Origin: Gloeobacter violaceus PCC 7421
GTDB lineage: Bacteria; Cyanobacteriota; Cyanobacteriia; Gloeobacterales; Gloeobacteraceae
Assembly (NCBI RefSeq): GCF_000011385.1
Contig: NC_005125.1
Location: 2,542,001-2,606,000, forward strand
DNA length: 64,000 nt
Direction of reading: 5' to 3'
The position numbers were made by a program, and so were the translations under genes. Of this stretch, positions 17,986-25,564 are shown one piece after another. The first letter of the stretch is position 1; each line of letters opens with the position of its first letter. The notes under the pieces were generated by a model. The model ran no database searches, was not told the DNA's origin, and was given only the letters and a program-made list of their open reading frames with translations.

Positions 17986-19011
17986 ATGACCACCAGCAGC
18001 AGCACTGCGCCTACGCCCTACCGGCTGACCGGCATCAGCCCCAAAGCCTACGAGCACCCGGCCGACCGCGCCGCCACCGCCGCCCTCAAGCAAATCCCGT
18101 TTATCGACGTGCTCATCAAGAAGCTCTTCGAATTCGGCCTGGAGCGCTCCTTCAAGCAGCAGTTGCTGGGTAACGGCATCCGGTTGGGGCCGAACCAGCT
18201 GCCGAAAATCCATCAAGCGTACCTCTCCTGCCTCGACACGCTCGATATGCCCTCGGTCTACGAGCTGTATCTATTGCAGACGCCCCAGGTCAACGCCATG
18301 GCCTTCGGGGCCGACCGGCCAATCATCATCCTCAACTCGGGCCTCGCTTCGATCCTCGAAGAGGACGAACTGAAGTCGGTGCTTGCCCACGAGGTGGGGC
18401 ATATTCTCTCGGAGCACGTCCTCTACCGCACGGTGCTCGCTCTGCTGCTCAACGTCAGCCTCAGTACCCTGCCCTTACCACCCCTGGGTAATCTGCCCAT
18501 TCAAGCGATCATCCTGGTGTTGCAGGAGTGGTCGCGCGCTTCGGAATTGAGCTGCGACCGGGCTGCCGCGCTGGTGGTGCGCGACCCGCGCATTCACTGC
18601 CGCACCTTGATGAAGCTCGCGGGCGGCAACGTCGAGGGGCTCAACGTCGATGCTTTTATCCAGCAGGCGAGCCAGTACGAGACCTGGGACGACTACGTCG
18701 ATCGGGGATTGCGCTTTTTTGGCGAACTGGGCACCACCCACCCCTACGCCGTGCGCCGCGTCTCCGAGTTGACCCGCTGGATCCAATCGGGTGAATTCGA
18801 CCGGATCATCGGCGGCAATTATGTGCGCCGCGGCCAGGAGCCGCCCCCGACCGCCGAATTCGAGCGGGCCGTCGATTTCTACGCAGCCCAATTCCGCCAC
18901 CTGATCGGCGAGACGGGGTTGGGGGTGCAGCAGTTGTCGCGTCAGATCACCGATTGGCTGCGCGAGCTGCAGCGCACCACGGCGGGCGGGGCGCGCGAGG
19001 CGCAGCGCTAG
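17986..19011 (+). CDS. M48-family metallopeptidase
   Basis: Starting at ATG 17986 gives 341 residues. The zinc site HEVGH lies at residues 135-139 inside VLAHEVGHILSEHV, with the third ligand probably the Glu in WSRASELSCDRAAAL; both are M48 (HtpX/Ste24-like) hallmarks. A hydrophobic segment follows the zinc site (residues about 148-177). Such peptidases take part in membrane protein quality control, but the substrate here is unknown. The gene begins 25 bases after murF and its end overlaps the convergent minus-strand gene by four bases. Confidence 0.88.
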   Translation: MTTSSSTAPTPYRLTGISPKAYEHPADRAATAALKQIPFIDVLIKKLFEFGLERSFKQQLLGNGIRLGPNQLPKIHQAYLSCLDTLDMPSVYELYLLQTPQVNAMAFGADRPIIILNSGLASILEEDELKSVLAHEVGHILSEHVLYRTVLALLLNVSLSTLPLPPLGNLPIQAIILVLQEWSRASELSCDRAAALVVRDPRIHCRTLMKLAGGNVEGLNVDAFIQQASQYETWDDYVDRGLRFFGELGTTHPYAVRRVSELTRWIQSGEFDRIIGGNYVRRGQEPPPTAEFERAVDFYAAQFRHLIGETGLGVQQLSRQITDWLRELQRTTAGGAREAQR

Positions 19012-19358
19012 AGCCTGGGCGCCGGGGCTGTGGCCGGGGCTTTGAGCTTGACAATGAGATCGCGCGGGTCCACCCAGCCGTAGCGCTCCCGCAACAGCGG
19101 CTGCAGTTGCTGCGGATCGAAGCGGCGCACCAGTTCTTCCTGCTGCTGCTGCTTTTGGGTCTGGGCATTGACGAGGGCGGCTTCCAGAGCGCTCAGATGG
19201 GCGTACTGCCCGCTCTGGAACCGCCAAAGATGCCACAGGTGCAGGCCGGCAGCCACACACAGAGCGACGACGAGGGCACATCCCAGGGCGGGCCCCCACA
19301 GCAAAGAAGCCGTGGCGCCGCGGCGCGTGCGGCCGGGATAGGTGGCGGTTCGGGTCAT
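19008..19358 (-). CDS. Small membrane protein with coiled coil (FtsB/DivIC-like topology), function unknown
   Basis: The 116-residue product has a basic N-terminus, one transmembrane segment (about residues 21-41, WGPALGCALVVALCVAAGLH) and a Gln-rich coiled coil (about 50-78), then a conserved-looking tail with RRFDPQQLQPLLRERYGWVDP. That order is like FtsB/DivIC septum proteins, but I cannot assign it. Its ATG is 10 bases downstream of the psaM stop, so the two should form one transcript. Confidence 0.65.
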   Translation of the reverse strand: MTRTATYPGRTRRGATASLLWGPALGCALVVALCVAAGLHLWHLWRFQSGQYAHLSALEAALVNAQTQKQQQQEELVRRFDPQQLQPLLRERYGWVDPRDLIVKLKAPATAPAPRL

Positions 19359-19368
19359 GGTGGTGTGA

Positions 19369-19473
19369 TTACTTGCCGAGGGCGGTCGATAGAAGCAAAG
19401 CGGCGATGCCCGCGATTAAGGCGACGACGAAAGCGATAGCGACCTGGGCTCCGGAGACGACGGTGGCGGCCAA
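19369..19473 (-). CDS. psaM: Photosystem I reaction centre subunit XII (PsaM)
   Basis: This tiny minus-strand gene encodes 34 residues from a TTG start at 19473, with AAAGGAG six bases upstream. The product is one transmembrane helix; its last 26 residues (AQVAIAFVVALIAGIAALL, then LSTALGK) align with PsaM of other cyanobacteria, whose core is TQV-x-x-A-L-V-x-A-L-L and whose tail is LSTELYK. PsaM sits at the trimer-facing edge of PSI near PsaB and PsaI. The N-terminus carries a few extra residues. The TTG start and small size make it easy to miss. A TATAAT -10 box lies upstream. Identification is by recalled family pattern, without an alignment run. Confidence 0.82.
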   Translation of the reverse strand: MAATVVSGAQVAIAFVVALIAGIAALLLSTALGK

Positions 19474-19501
19474 GGGAAACTCCTTTGAAAATTTTTGACT
19501 T

Positions 19502-19507
19502 ATTATA
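19502..19507 (-). promoter_or_regulatory. Probable -10 box (TATAAT) of psaM
   Basis: On the minus strand the sequence reads TATAAT, a perfect sigma-70 -10 element, 28 bases upstream of the psaM TTG. No good -35 element is evident at the usual spacing. The same gap must also hold the promoter of the divergent exbB operon. Confidence 0.5.
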
Positions 19508-19703
19508 GCGAATCATCCCATTGCAGTGCTGCCTGTGGCGGTCCGACCGGAACAATTTGTGATTCTCTCACAACCCGGCTTCGATTTCGTTACAGTAAAT
19601 AGTCAGCCGTTGCGCAGTGAATGTTTATGGGGAGCTTCCTCGGCGCACAAATTGCGCTACAAGACAAACTGGAGCCCATTAGCCATCGTCATCGGGAGGA
19701 ACC

Positions 19704-20339
19704 ATGGCAGTAATAGACTGGTTTGTGCGGGGCGGCATCGTCATGTGGCCGATGCTGCTGTGCTCGATCATCGCCCTGGCCATCATCATCGAGCGCATCA
19801 TCTACTACGTCCGCCTGCTGCCGCGCCAGAAGGCTTTCGTCGAACAGGCCTTCGCCACCGAGCGCTACCAGCCCGACCAGCTCAGGCGGCTGATTAACGA
19901 AAATGCGGACATTCCGCTGGGTCGGATCTTCGGTTCGGCGCTCTCGGTGCGCACCGACGACGAGACGGCCTTCCGCCTGGCGATCGAAGGGGCGGCCAAA
20001 ACCGAGATCCCGAAGCTGAAGCGCTTCGTGTCGGTACTGGACACGATCGTGACCTTGTCGCCGTTGTTGGGTCTGTTGGGAACGGTGCTGGGTCTGATCA
20101 ATTCCTTTGCGTCGCTGGGGTTGGGTACGGAGGCCTCCAGCAAGGGTCTGGAAGTGGCGGGTGGCATTTCCGAGGCGCTGATTGCGACGGCGACGGGGAT
20201 GATGGTGGCGCTGTTTACGCTGATATTTGCGAGTTTGTTTCGGGCGTTGGCCCGCCGTCAGATTGTGCTGATGGAGACGGCGGGGACGCAGCTGGAGTTG
20301 CGCTGGCGGATGGCGGAGACCGAGGGAGTGAAGCGATGA
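19704..20339 (+). CDS. exbB: MotA/TolQ/ExbB proton-channel family protein
   Basis: This 211-residue inner-membrane protein begins after a strong GGGAGGAA ribosome site. It has three predicted membrane segments: residues about 12-34 (MWPMLLCSIIALAIIIERI), 105-130 and 150-172, with the conserved ExbB signature ETAFRLAIEGAAKTEIPKL and LLGLLGTVLGLINSF, and ISEALIATATGMMVAL. With ExbD it forms the proton-driven stator that energises TonB for outer-membrane uptake. The gene overlaps exbD by four bases (ATGA). Confidence 0.92.
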   Translation: MAVIDWFVRGGIVMWPMLLCSIIALAIIIERIIYYVRLLPRQKAFVEQAFATERYQPDQLRRLINENADIPLGRIFGSALSVRTDDETAFRLAIEGAAKTEIPKLKRFVSVLDTIVTLSPLLGLLGTVLGLINSFASLGLGTEASSKGLEVAGGISEALIATATGMMVALFTLIFASLFRALARRQIVLMETAGTQLELRWRMAETEGVKR

Positions 20340-20758
20340 CGGTCAAGCTCAGCGACAGCGACGAAGAGGGCGGGTCGGCAGGCGAGATTAACGTCGTACC
20401 GCTCATCGACGTGCTGTTTTCGATTTTGACGTTTTTTGTGCTGGCGTCGATCTTTCTGACCACCCAGCAGGGGCTGCCGCTGGATCTGCCCAAGGTGGCT
20501 CCGTCCGACCAGCAGCAGGTGCTCAGCCAGCAGCTGACGCTCACCATCACCGACAAGGGCAAATACCTCCTGGATAAGGAGCCCATCGAGCTAGCGAAGG
20601 TCGGCCCGACGGTCAAGGCTGAACTTGACAAAGACCCCAACCGGATGGTGGTAGTGGCCGGCAGCAAGGAGGCGGAGTACCAGTACGTTGTATTCGTACT
20701 CGATGAACTCAGGAAGGTCAATGCAACCCGGATCGCTATGGCAACGGACACCGAGTGA
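20336..20758 (+). CDS. exbD: ExbD/TolR biopolymer transport protein
   Basis: The 140-residue product has the ExbD layout: a short cytoplasmic start, EINVVPLIDVLFSILTFFVLAS (residues about 17-38) as the single membrane helix with the essential aspartate in LIDV, then a periplasmic domain with LPKVAPSDQQQ and LTLTITDKGKYLLDKEPI. It works as the second subunit of the ExbB-ExbD proton channel. It overlaps exbB and the start of tonB, so the three form one operon. Confidence 0.92.
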   Translation: MTVKLSDSDEEGGSAGEINVVPLIDVLFSILTFFVLASIFLTTQQGLPLDLPKVAPSDQQQVLSQQLTLTITDKGKYLLDKEPIELAKVGPTVKAELDKDPNRMVVVAGSKEAEYQYVVFVLDELRKVNATRIAMATDTE

Positions 20759-21491
20759 CGACGACGGTGGCCTCAAACTCATCCTCGCCTGCGTGGTAGG
20801 CTCCGCCCTCCTCCACGCCGGACTGTTCGCCCTCAAACTGCCCGAACCGAAGCCTCCCGAAATCCCCAAGGCCCAAAAAATGGTCATGGTCGAGACGGCT
20901 CCCAAACTGCCGCCTCCCAAACCAAAAGTCGAACCGCCCAAACCGAAACCGCCCGAACCGAAGAGCTTCTCCAGAAAGCCCGTTCCCAAAAAGAGCGCCC
21001 CCCAAAAGGCCAAAGCCTCGCGGACGATCCTCTCTTCCAAGGCGGTGAGCGCCGATGCGGGCACAGTCAGCGAAAACCAACTGGCCGGTTCGCGCGGCAC
21101 CGGCTACGGCACCGAAAAGGGCGACGATTTTGGCAGCATTGCGCCTCTGGGTGTCGATGGCGGCAGCGGCGGGACGGACGTGGTGGAGACGCCGCCGCCG
21201 CCCCCACCGCCGCCGCCGCCGTTGGTGAACGCCCGTCCGAAGGGGGCGGTGCAGCCGGAGTACCCGGAAATCGCCCAGCAGAACAACTGGGAAGGTCGGG
21301 TGATCGTCAAGGCTTACATCAACGCGGACGGTTCGGTGGGCGAGGTGCAGGTGGCCAAATCTTCCGGGCACAGCGAGTTGGACAATGCGGCGCTGGCGGC
21401 GGTGCGCAACACGAAGTTCGAGCCGGCGCGGCGGGGGGAGGAGTCGGTGGGGGCGTGGGTGCGCATCCCGGTCACCTTCTCCCTGCAGTAG
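20721..21491 (+). CDS. tonB: TonB energy transducer
   Basis: From ATG 20721 (AGGAAGG three bases upstream) the protein has 256 residues. It contains an N-terminal membrane anchor (ILACVVGSALLHAGLFAL), a Pro/Lys-rich periplasmic spacer (EPKPPEIPKAQK, then repeated PPKPK units), a polyproline stretch and a C-terminal TonB domain with PEYPEIAQQNNWEGRVIVKA, SSGHSELDNAALAAVRNTKFEPA. It transmits ExbBD energy to outer-membrane receptors for siderophores or vitamins. ATG 20703 is an alternative start. It overlaps exbD by 38 bases. Confidence 0.92.
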   Translation: MQPGSLWQRTPSDDDGGLKLILACVVGSALLHAGLFALKLPEPKPPEIPKAQKMVMVETAPKLPPPKPKVEPPKPKPPEPKSFSRKPVPKKSAPQKAKASRTILSSKAVSADAGTVSENQLAGSRGTGYGTEKGDDFGSIAPLGVDGGSGGTDVVETPPPPPPPPPPLVNARPKGAVQPEYPEIAQQNNWEGRVIVKAYINADGSVGEVQVAKSSGHSELDNAALAAVRNTKFEPARRGEESVGAWVRIPVTFSLQ

Positions 21492-21524
21492 CTCTCCCCC
21501 TTCAAGCGGGTGCAGGGGGGGAGC
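21491..21524. terminator. Hairpin between convergent tonB and recF
   Basis: A 10-bp stem (GCTCTCCCCC with GGGGGGGAGC, one G-T wobble) encloses a 14-base loop. It spans the last base of tonB and the last codons of recF and could end transcription from both sides. No U-tract is present on either strand, so it would be an atypical terminator. Confidence 0.5.
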
Positions 21525-22629
21525 CAATCCTCCCCTTTTCGATCGTGAGCACCGTCGCCGACTGTAGCCACTGACTATCAAACAAACTCAGATGGGTGGT
21601 GGTCACAATCGTCTGCACCCGCTCCTGGATAGCTCCCAGCAGCTGGTCCTGACGGTGCAGATCCAGTTCAGCAAGGACATCGTCGAGCAACAGCAAAGGC
21701 ACCTCGCCGGTCACCTGCTCAAGCAACTCCAGTTCCGCCAGCTTGAGGGCGAGCACCAGGGTACGCTGTTGCCCCTGGGAACCGAACTGGCGGGCCGGGA
21801 TTTCATCGATACTGAGATCCACTTCGTCGCGGTGCGGTCCCACCAGGCTGGTGCCGCGGCGCCCTTCGAGGGTGCGTTTTTCTTTGAGCAACTCCTGCAA
21901 TGCCTGCTGGACACTCTGGGCATCCTCTTGCTCGAAGCTGATTTGCGGCTGGTAGCGCACCGCAAACGTCTCGCGTCCGCCGCTAATCGAGCCGTGCCAG
22001 CGCCGGGCAAGGGGGGCGAGCCGTTCGATGAGGCGGTGACGGCGGCGCATCACGGGTGTAGCGGCGCGCACCAGCAAATCGTCCCAGCAGGGCAACTGTT
22101 CGGCGAGGGCGTCCGGGGACAGCTCTGTACTGCGCAGCAGGGCGTTGCGCTGGTGGAGCGCCTGCACGAACTGGGCAAGCACATTGGTGTAGACCGGCTC
22201 CAGTTGCAGCAAGATGCCGTCGAGCCAGTCGCGGCGCGTCTCGGGCGCTCCGCGCACCAGATCGAGATCGAGACTCGAAAAAGAGACACAGTGCAAATAC
22301 CCCAGCGCCTCCACCTGGGTGCGGCGCGTCTCGCCCCCCACACGCACAGTGCGCCGTTTGCCCGCCCGCAGGATCATCTCCAACTCGACCGTATCTCCGA
22401 GCCGCTCGACCGTTGCTGCCACCCGCGCCTGCTCTTTGCCCCGGGCGATCAGTTCCCGGTCGCGCAGAGCCCGGGTCGAGCGCCCCGTGGCCAACAACTG
22501 CACCGCCTCCAGCAGGTTGGATTTGCCCTGGGCGTTGTCGCCCACCAGGATCGTCTTGGGGCTGGTCAGTTCGAGGTCGGCTTCGGCGTAGTTGCGAAAA
22601 TCGTGCAACTGAACGGATCTTAGGAACAC
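21502..22629 (-). CDS. recF: DNA replication and repair protein RecF
   Basis: This 375-residue SMC-like ATPase starts at GTG 22629 with the typical FLRSVQLHDFRNY. It contains the Walker A loop ILVGDNAQGKSNLLEAV (residues about 27-43), RDRELIARGKEQARV, the signature GSQGQQRTLVLALKLAEL and the Walker B segment VPLLLLDDVLAELD followed by TTTHLSLF. RecF loads RecA at single-stranded gaps with RecO and RecR. It is divergent from radA, with a degenerate gene fragment in between. Confidence 0.95.
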   Translation of the reverse strand: MFLRSVQLHDFRNYAEADLELTSPKTILVGDNAQGKSNLLEAVQLLATGRSTRALRDRELIARGKEQARVAATVERLGDTVELEMILRAGKRRTVRVGGETRRTQVEALGYLHCVSFSSLDLDLVRGAPETRRDWLDGILLQLEPVYTNVLAQFVQALHQRNALLRSTELSPDALAEQLPCWDDLLVRAATPVMRRRHRLIERLAPLARRWHGSISGGRETFAVRYQPQISFEQEDAQSVQQALQELLKEKRTLEGRRGTSLVGPHRDEVDLSIDEIPARQFGSQGQQRTLVLALKLAELELLEQVTGEVPLLLLDDVLAELDLHRQDQLLGAIQERVQTIVTTTHLSLFDSQWLQSATVLTIEKGRIGSPPAPA

Positions 22630-22728
22630 AATTGTCGTAGCGGCTCTTCTCTATAGCATCGTCTAAAGCGCACCGGTTTGCCCGCCGGAAGTTTTGCGCC
22701 GTCTTGATCCGGGAGTACGACGCACCCC

Positions 22729-22878
22729 ATGACAAACAAGCCCGATACCCGCGAGTGGTGGTTAGCCGACGGTCTGGGAGGCTACGCCGCCGGTGGGGTG
22801 GCGAACGCTCCCCCAAAGCGGAGAATGAGCGAGACCGGGATCAAGGACTGGACCTCCGCGACGGGCGATAATATATAA
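22729..22878 (+). pseudogene. Remnant of a glycogen debranching enzyme N-terminus
   Basis: Between recF and radA lies a 49-codon frame starting at ATG 22729, with GGGAG about 11 bases upstream. Residues 9-23 read EWWLADGLGGYAAGG and are followed by VANAPPKRRMS. This resembles the start of bacterial amylo-alpha-1,6-glucosidases, which has the pattern EWL-x-TNGLGG-[FY]-A-S-G-T followed by TRRYHG. The rest of that large enzyme is absent, so it is either a decayed fragment or coincidence. A normal copy would be over 600 residues. Confidence 0.45.
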
Positions 22879-22896
22879 GGACACCCGTTCACCACC

Positions 22897-24339
22897 ATGG
22901 CCAAGACGCGCAGTCAGTTCACCTGCACCGAGTGCGGCTACGAAAACGTCCGCTGGCTGGGGCGCTGTCCCGGCTGCGACGCCTGGAACAGCTTTGTCGA
23001 GGAGACCGTCTCCCCGACCCCGGCCGCTCACCGCTCCCCCACCCCGGCCGCGCCCCGGCCGCGCGCCGCCGTCGCCCTCGACGCCATCGACCAGAGTCAG
23101 CACAGTCGCGTCCCTTCGGGGTTCGGCGAACTGGATCGGGTACTCGGCGGCGGTGTGGTGCCGGGCTCGCTGGTGCTCATCGGCGGCGATCCGGGGATCG
23201 GCAAATCGACGCTGCTGCTGCAGACCGCCTGCCGGCTTTCGCAAGCACAAACGGTGCTCTACGTCGCCGCCGAGGAATCGGCCCAGCAGGTGAAATTGCG
23301 CGCCGAACGGCTGGGGGTGGCGGCGCCGGGGCTCTTTTTGCTGGCGGAGACCGAGCTTGAGGCGGTGCTGAGCGAACTGGAGAGCCTCAAGCCCGGTATT
23401 GCCGTCGTCGATTCGATCCAGGCTGTCTATCTGGGGGCGCTCACCGCCGCCGCCGGTTCGGTCTCCCAGGTGCGCGAGTGCACCGCCTCGCTGATGCGTT
23501 TGGCCAAGCGCACGCGCATCACGCTGTTTATCGTCGGACACGTCACCAAAGAAGGATCCCTCGCCGGACCCAAGGTGCTCGAACACCTGGTCGATACGGT
23601 GCTCTACTTTGAAGGCGACCGCTTTCAGAGCCACCGTTTGCTGCGCTCGGTCAAAAACCGCTTCGGGGCCACCCACGAAATCGGCGTCTTCGAGATGGGC
23701 GAGCGGGGTCTGGCGGAGGTCGAAAATCCGTCGGAATTGTTTTTGACCAGCCGCGACGAACCTGCCCCCGGCACCGCCACGATCGTCGCCTGCGAGGGCA
23801 CCCGGCCCCTGGTGGTCGAACTGCAGGCCCTGGTGAGCCCCACCAGCTACGGCTCGCCGCGCCGCACCGCCACCGGCATCGAGTACAACCGCTTCCTGCA
23901 GATCCTGGCGGTACTCGAAAAGCGCGTCGGCATTCCCCTCTCCAAACTCGATGCCTACGTCGCCTCGGTGGGGGGGCTCGACGTCTCCGAACCCGCCGCC
24001 GATCTGGGGGTGGCCGTTGCGGTGGCCGCCAGTTTTCGCGATCGCATCGTCGATCCGCACACGGTGCTGTTGGGCGAGGTTGGCCTGGGGGGTCAGGTGC
24101 GCCCCGTCTCCCAACTGGAACTGCGCCTCAAAGAAGCCTTCAAACTCGGCTACCGTCGGGCGATCGTGCCCCGCGGTTCGGCAATCGCTGCCCCCGGCAT
24201 GGAGATTGTACCGGTATCGCGGGTGGTCGAGGCGCTGGTAGCTGCCCTCGGTGGGCCGCAAAATCCCGCCCCACCAGTGCGTCATCCTGCTGAAGAAACA
24301 GATGCGCTCCGCCCGGAGAGCGAATTTCGGAAATCTTAA
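22897..24339 (+). CDS. radA: DNA repair protein RadA
   Basis: This 480-residue RecA-family ATPase begins with the four-cysteine zinc motif CTECGYENVRWLGRCPGCDAW (C10, C13, C24, C27). The Walker A loop GGDPGIGKST is at residues 96-105, and the RadA-specific KNRFG motif sits in SVKNRFGATHEIG. The C-terminal Lon-like domain follows (from about residue 290, RRTATGIEYNRFLQIL). RadA promotes branch migration in recombinational repair. It is followed by a putative anti-sigma ATP-binding protein after 65 bases and lies in a repair-rich area with recF and a uracil-DNA glycosylase. Confidence 0.95.
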   Translation: MAKTRSQFTCTECGYENVRWLGRCPGCDAWNSFVEETVSPTPAAHRSPTPAAPRPRAAVALDAIDQSQHSRVPSGFGELDRVLGGGVVPGSLVLIGGDPGIGKSTLLLQTACRLSQAQTVLYVAAEESAQQVKLRAERLGVAAPGLFLLAETELEAVLSELESLKPGIAVVDSIQAVYLGALTAAAGSVSQVRECTASLMRLAKRTRITLFIVGHVTKEGSLAGPKVLEHLVDTVLYFEGDRFQSHRLLRSVKNRFGATHEIGVFEMGERGLAEVENPSELFLTSRDEPAPGTATIVACEGTRPLVVELQALVSPTSYGSPRRTATGIEYNRFLQILAVLEKRVGIPLSKLDAYVASVGGLDVSEPAADLGVAVAVAASFRDRIVDPHTVLLGEVGLGGQVRPVSQLELRLKEAFKLGYRRAIVPRGSAIAAPGMEIVPVSRVVEALVAALGGPQNPAPPVRHPAEETDALRPESEFRKS

Positions 24340-24404
24340 GTTTTATCCCGGCTTTGACTCCGTTAAAATGGGGATAGACGCGGGTAAAAGAAGGCAGGCC
24401 CCCT

Positions 24405-24839
24405 GTGATCGCTATTGCTCTCCAGCCCTACAAACAAGAGCAGCGTACCGTCACTTTCGCTTCGACCCTTTACTTGCGACCGATTCTTGATCTGCTGCTG
24501 GCCGAAGTTTCGCCCTTGTGGCGCTCCGATGTGCGGCTGGGTCTGCAAGAAGCCCTGGTCAACGCCGCGTGCCACGGCAATTGCCTGGACCCCCACAAAC
24601 AGGTCACGGTGCAGTTCACGGTCGGTCCCAGTCAGTACCTCTGGACCATCATCGATCAAGGAGCCGGTTTCGACCCGAACGGCCCGTGCCCCGAGGCGGC
24701 ACCCTGCGTCGAGTGGGAGTGCGGTCGGGGGCTGTTTATCCTGCGCCAGATCTTCGATGAGGTGCAGTGGGTGCCCCCCGGTAACCAGTTGCGCCTGTGC
24801 AAGTACATCCGCCGCGAGGCTCGCCCCCGGCTTGTCTGA
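24405..24839 (+). CDS. RsbW-like ATP-binding (anti-sigma factor type) protein
   Basis: This 144-residue protein starts at GTG 24405 and is a stand-alone HATPase_c_2 domain: N-box GLQEALVNAACHGNCLD (residues about 46-62), G1 box IDQGAGFDPNG and G2 box ECGRGLFILRQIFDEV. Such proteins are serine kinases or anti-sigma factors in partner-switching systems (RsbW/SpoIIAB). No sigma factor or antagonist gene is adjacent, so the partner is unknown. A TTGACT-like -35 element near 24355 could drive it. Confidence 0.82.
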   Translation: MIAIALQPYKQEQRTVTFASTLYLRPILDLLLAEVSPLWRSDVRLGLQEALVNAACHGNCLDPHKQVTVQFTVGPSQYLWTIIDQGAGFDPNGPCPEAAPCVEWECGRGLFILRQIFDEVQWVPPGNQLRLCKYIRREARPRLV

Positions 24840-24871
24840 GTTAAACTGGGCTGACGCAAATTGTCGCTTCC

Positions 24872-25561
24872 ATGGCCGAAGAGCAGGTCAGCCTTTTTAA
24901 TTTATCCGAGGCGGCACCGCCCCAGGTGCAGTTCGACCGCATCCCCAACGATGCCGGCGTTACGATCGTGCCGGGCACCTACAGCGATTTCGAGCAAATT
25001 CGCACCCATTGCAACGCCTGTTTTCGCTGTGAACTGGGCAAGACCCGCACCCACGCGGTGGTGGGCCGCGGCAACCCCCAGGCGTTGTTGATGGTGATTG
25101 GCGAAGGACCGGGAGAAAACGAAGATCTGACCGGCATTCCCTTTGTGGGCAAAGCCGGGCAACTGCTCGATAAAATCCTGGAGGCGGTGCAGTTCGACAC
25201 CGAAAAGGACGTCTACGTCGCCAACATCGTCAAATGCCGGCCGCCGGGCAACCGCAAGCCCGCCCCCGAGGAGATGAAAGCCTGCCTGGGCTACCTGAAC
25301 GAGCAGATCCGCATGATAGATCCAAAAATCTTGCTGCTCGCGGGGGGAACCGCCGTCGAAGGGTTGACCGGCGACAAGCGCGGCATTACCAAGTTGCGGG
25401 GCCAATGGTTGCAGTGGCAGGGGCGGTGGGTGATGCCGTTTTTTCACCCGGCCTTTTTGCTGCGCAACCCGAGCCGCGACGCGGGCAGCCCCAAGTGGCT
25501 CGCCTGGCAGGATATCCAGCAGGTGCGCGCCAAGTACGACGAACTTGTGGTGCCCCGGTAG
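24872..25561 (+). CDS. Family 4 uracil-DNA glycosylase (iron-sulfur type)
   Basis: The 229-residue enzyme removes uracil from DNA in base-excision repair. It shows the cysteines of the 4Fe-4S cluster starting with CNACFRCELGKT (C47, C50, C53), the active-site motif GEGPGENEDLTGIPFVGKAG, a cluster segment NIVKCRPPGNRKPAPEE and the C-terminal FFHPAFLLRNPS loop. This is the thermophile/cyanobacterial family 4 type, not Ung. ATG 24872 is 33 bases after the preceding gene, and pcp follows three bases later. Confidence 0.9.
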   Translation: MAEEQVSLFNLSEAAPPQVQFDRIPNDAGVTIVPGTYSDFEQIRTHCNACFRCELGKTRTHAVVGRGNPQALLMVIGEGPGENEDLTGIPFVGKAGQLLDKILEAVQFDTEKDVYVANIVKCRPPGNRKPAPEEMKACLGYLNEQIRMIDPKILLLAGGTAVEGLTGDKRGITKLRGQWLQWQGRWVMPFFHPAFLLRNPSRDAGSPKWLAWQDIQQVRAKYDELVVPR

Positions 25562-25564
25562 CCC

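Noticed and set aside
19589-19594. GTTACA half-site resembling an RpaB (HLR1) box before psaM/exbB
   Set aside because: Only one half of the direct repeat is present at the right spacing.
22762-24285. 507-codon minus-strand frame opposite radA
   Set aside because: It is a GC-rich shadow of radA, low in complexity (Gly/Arg/His-rich), with no motif.
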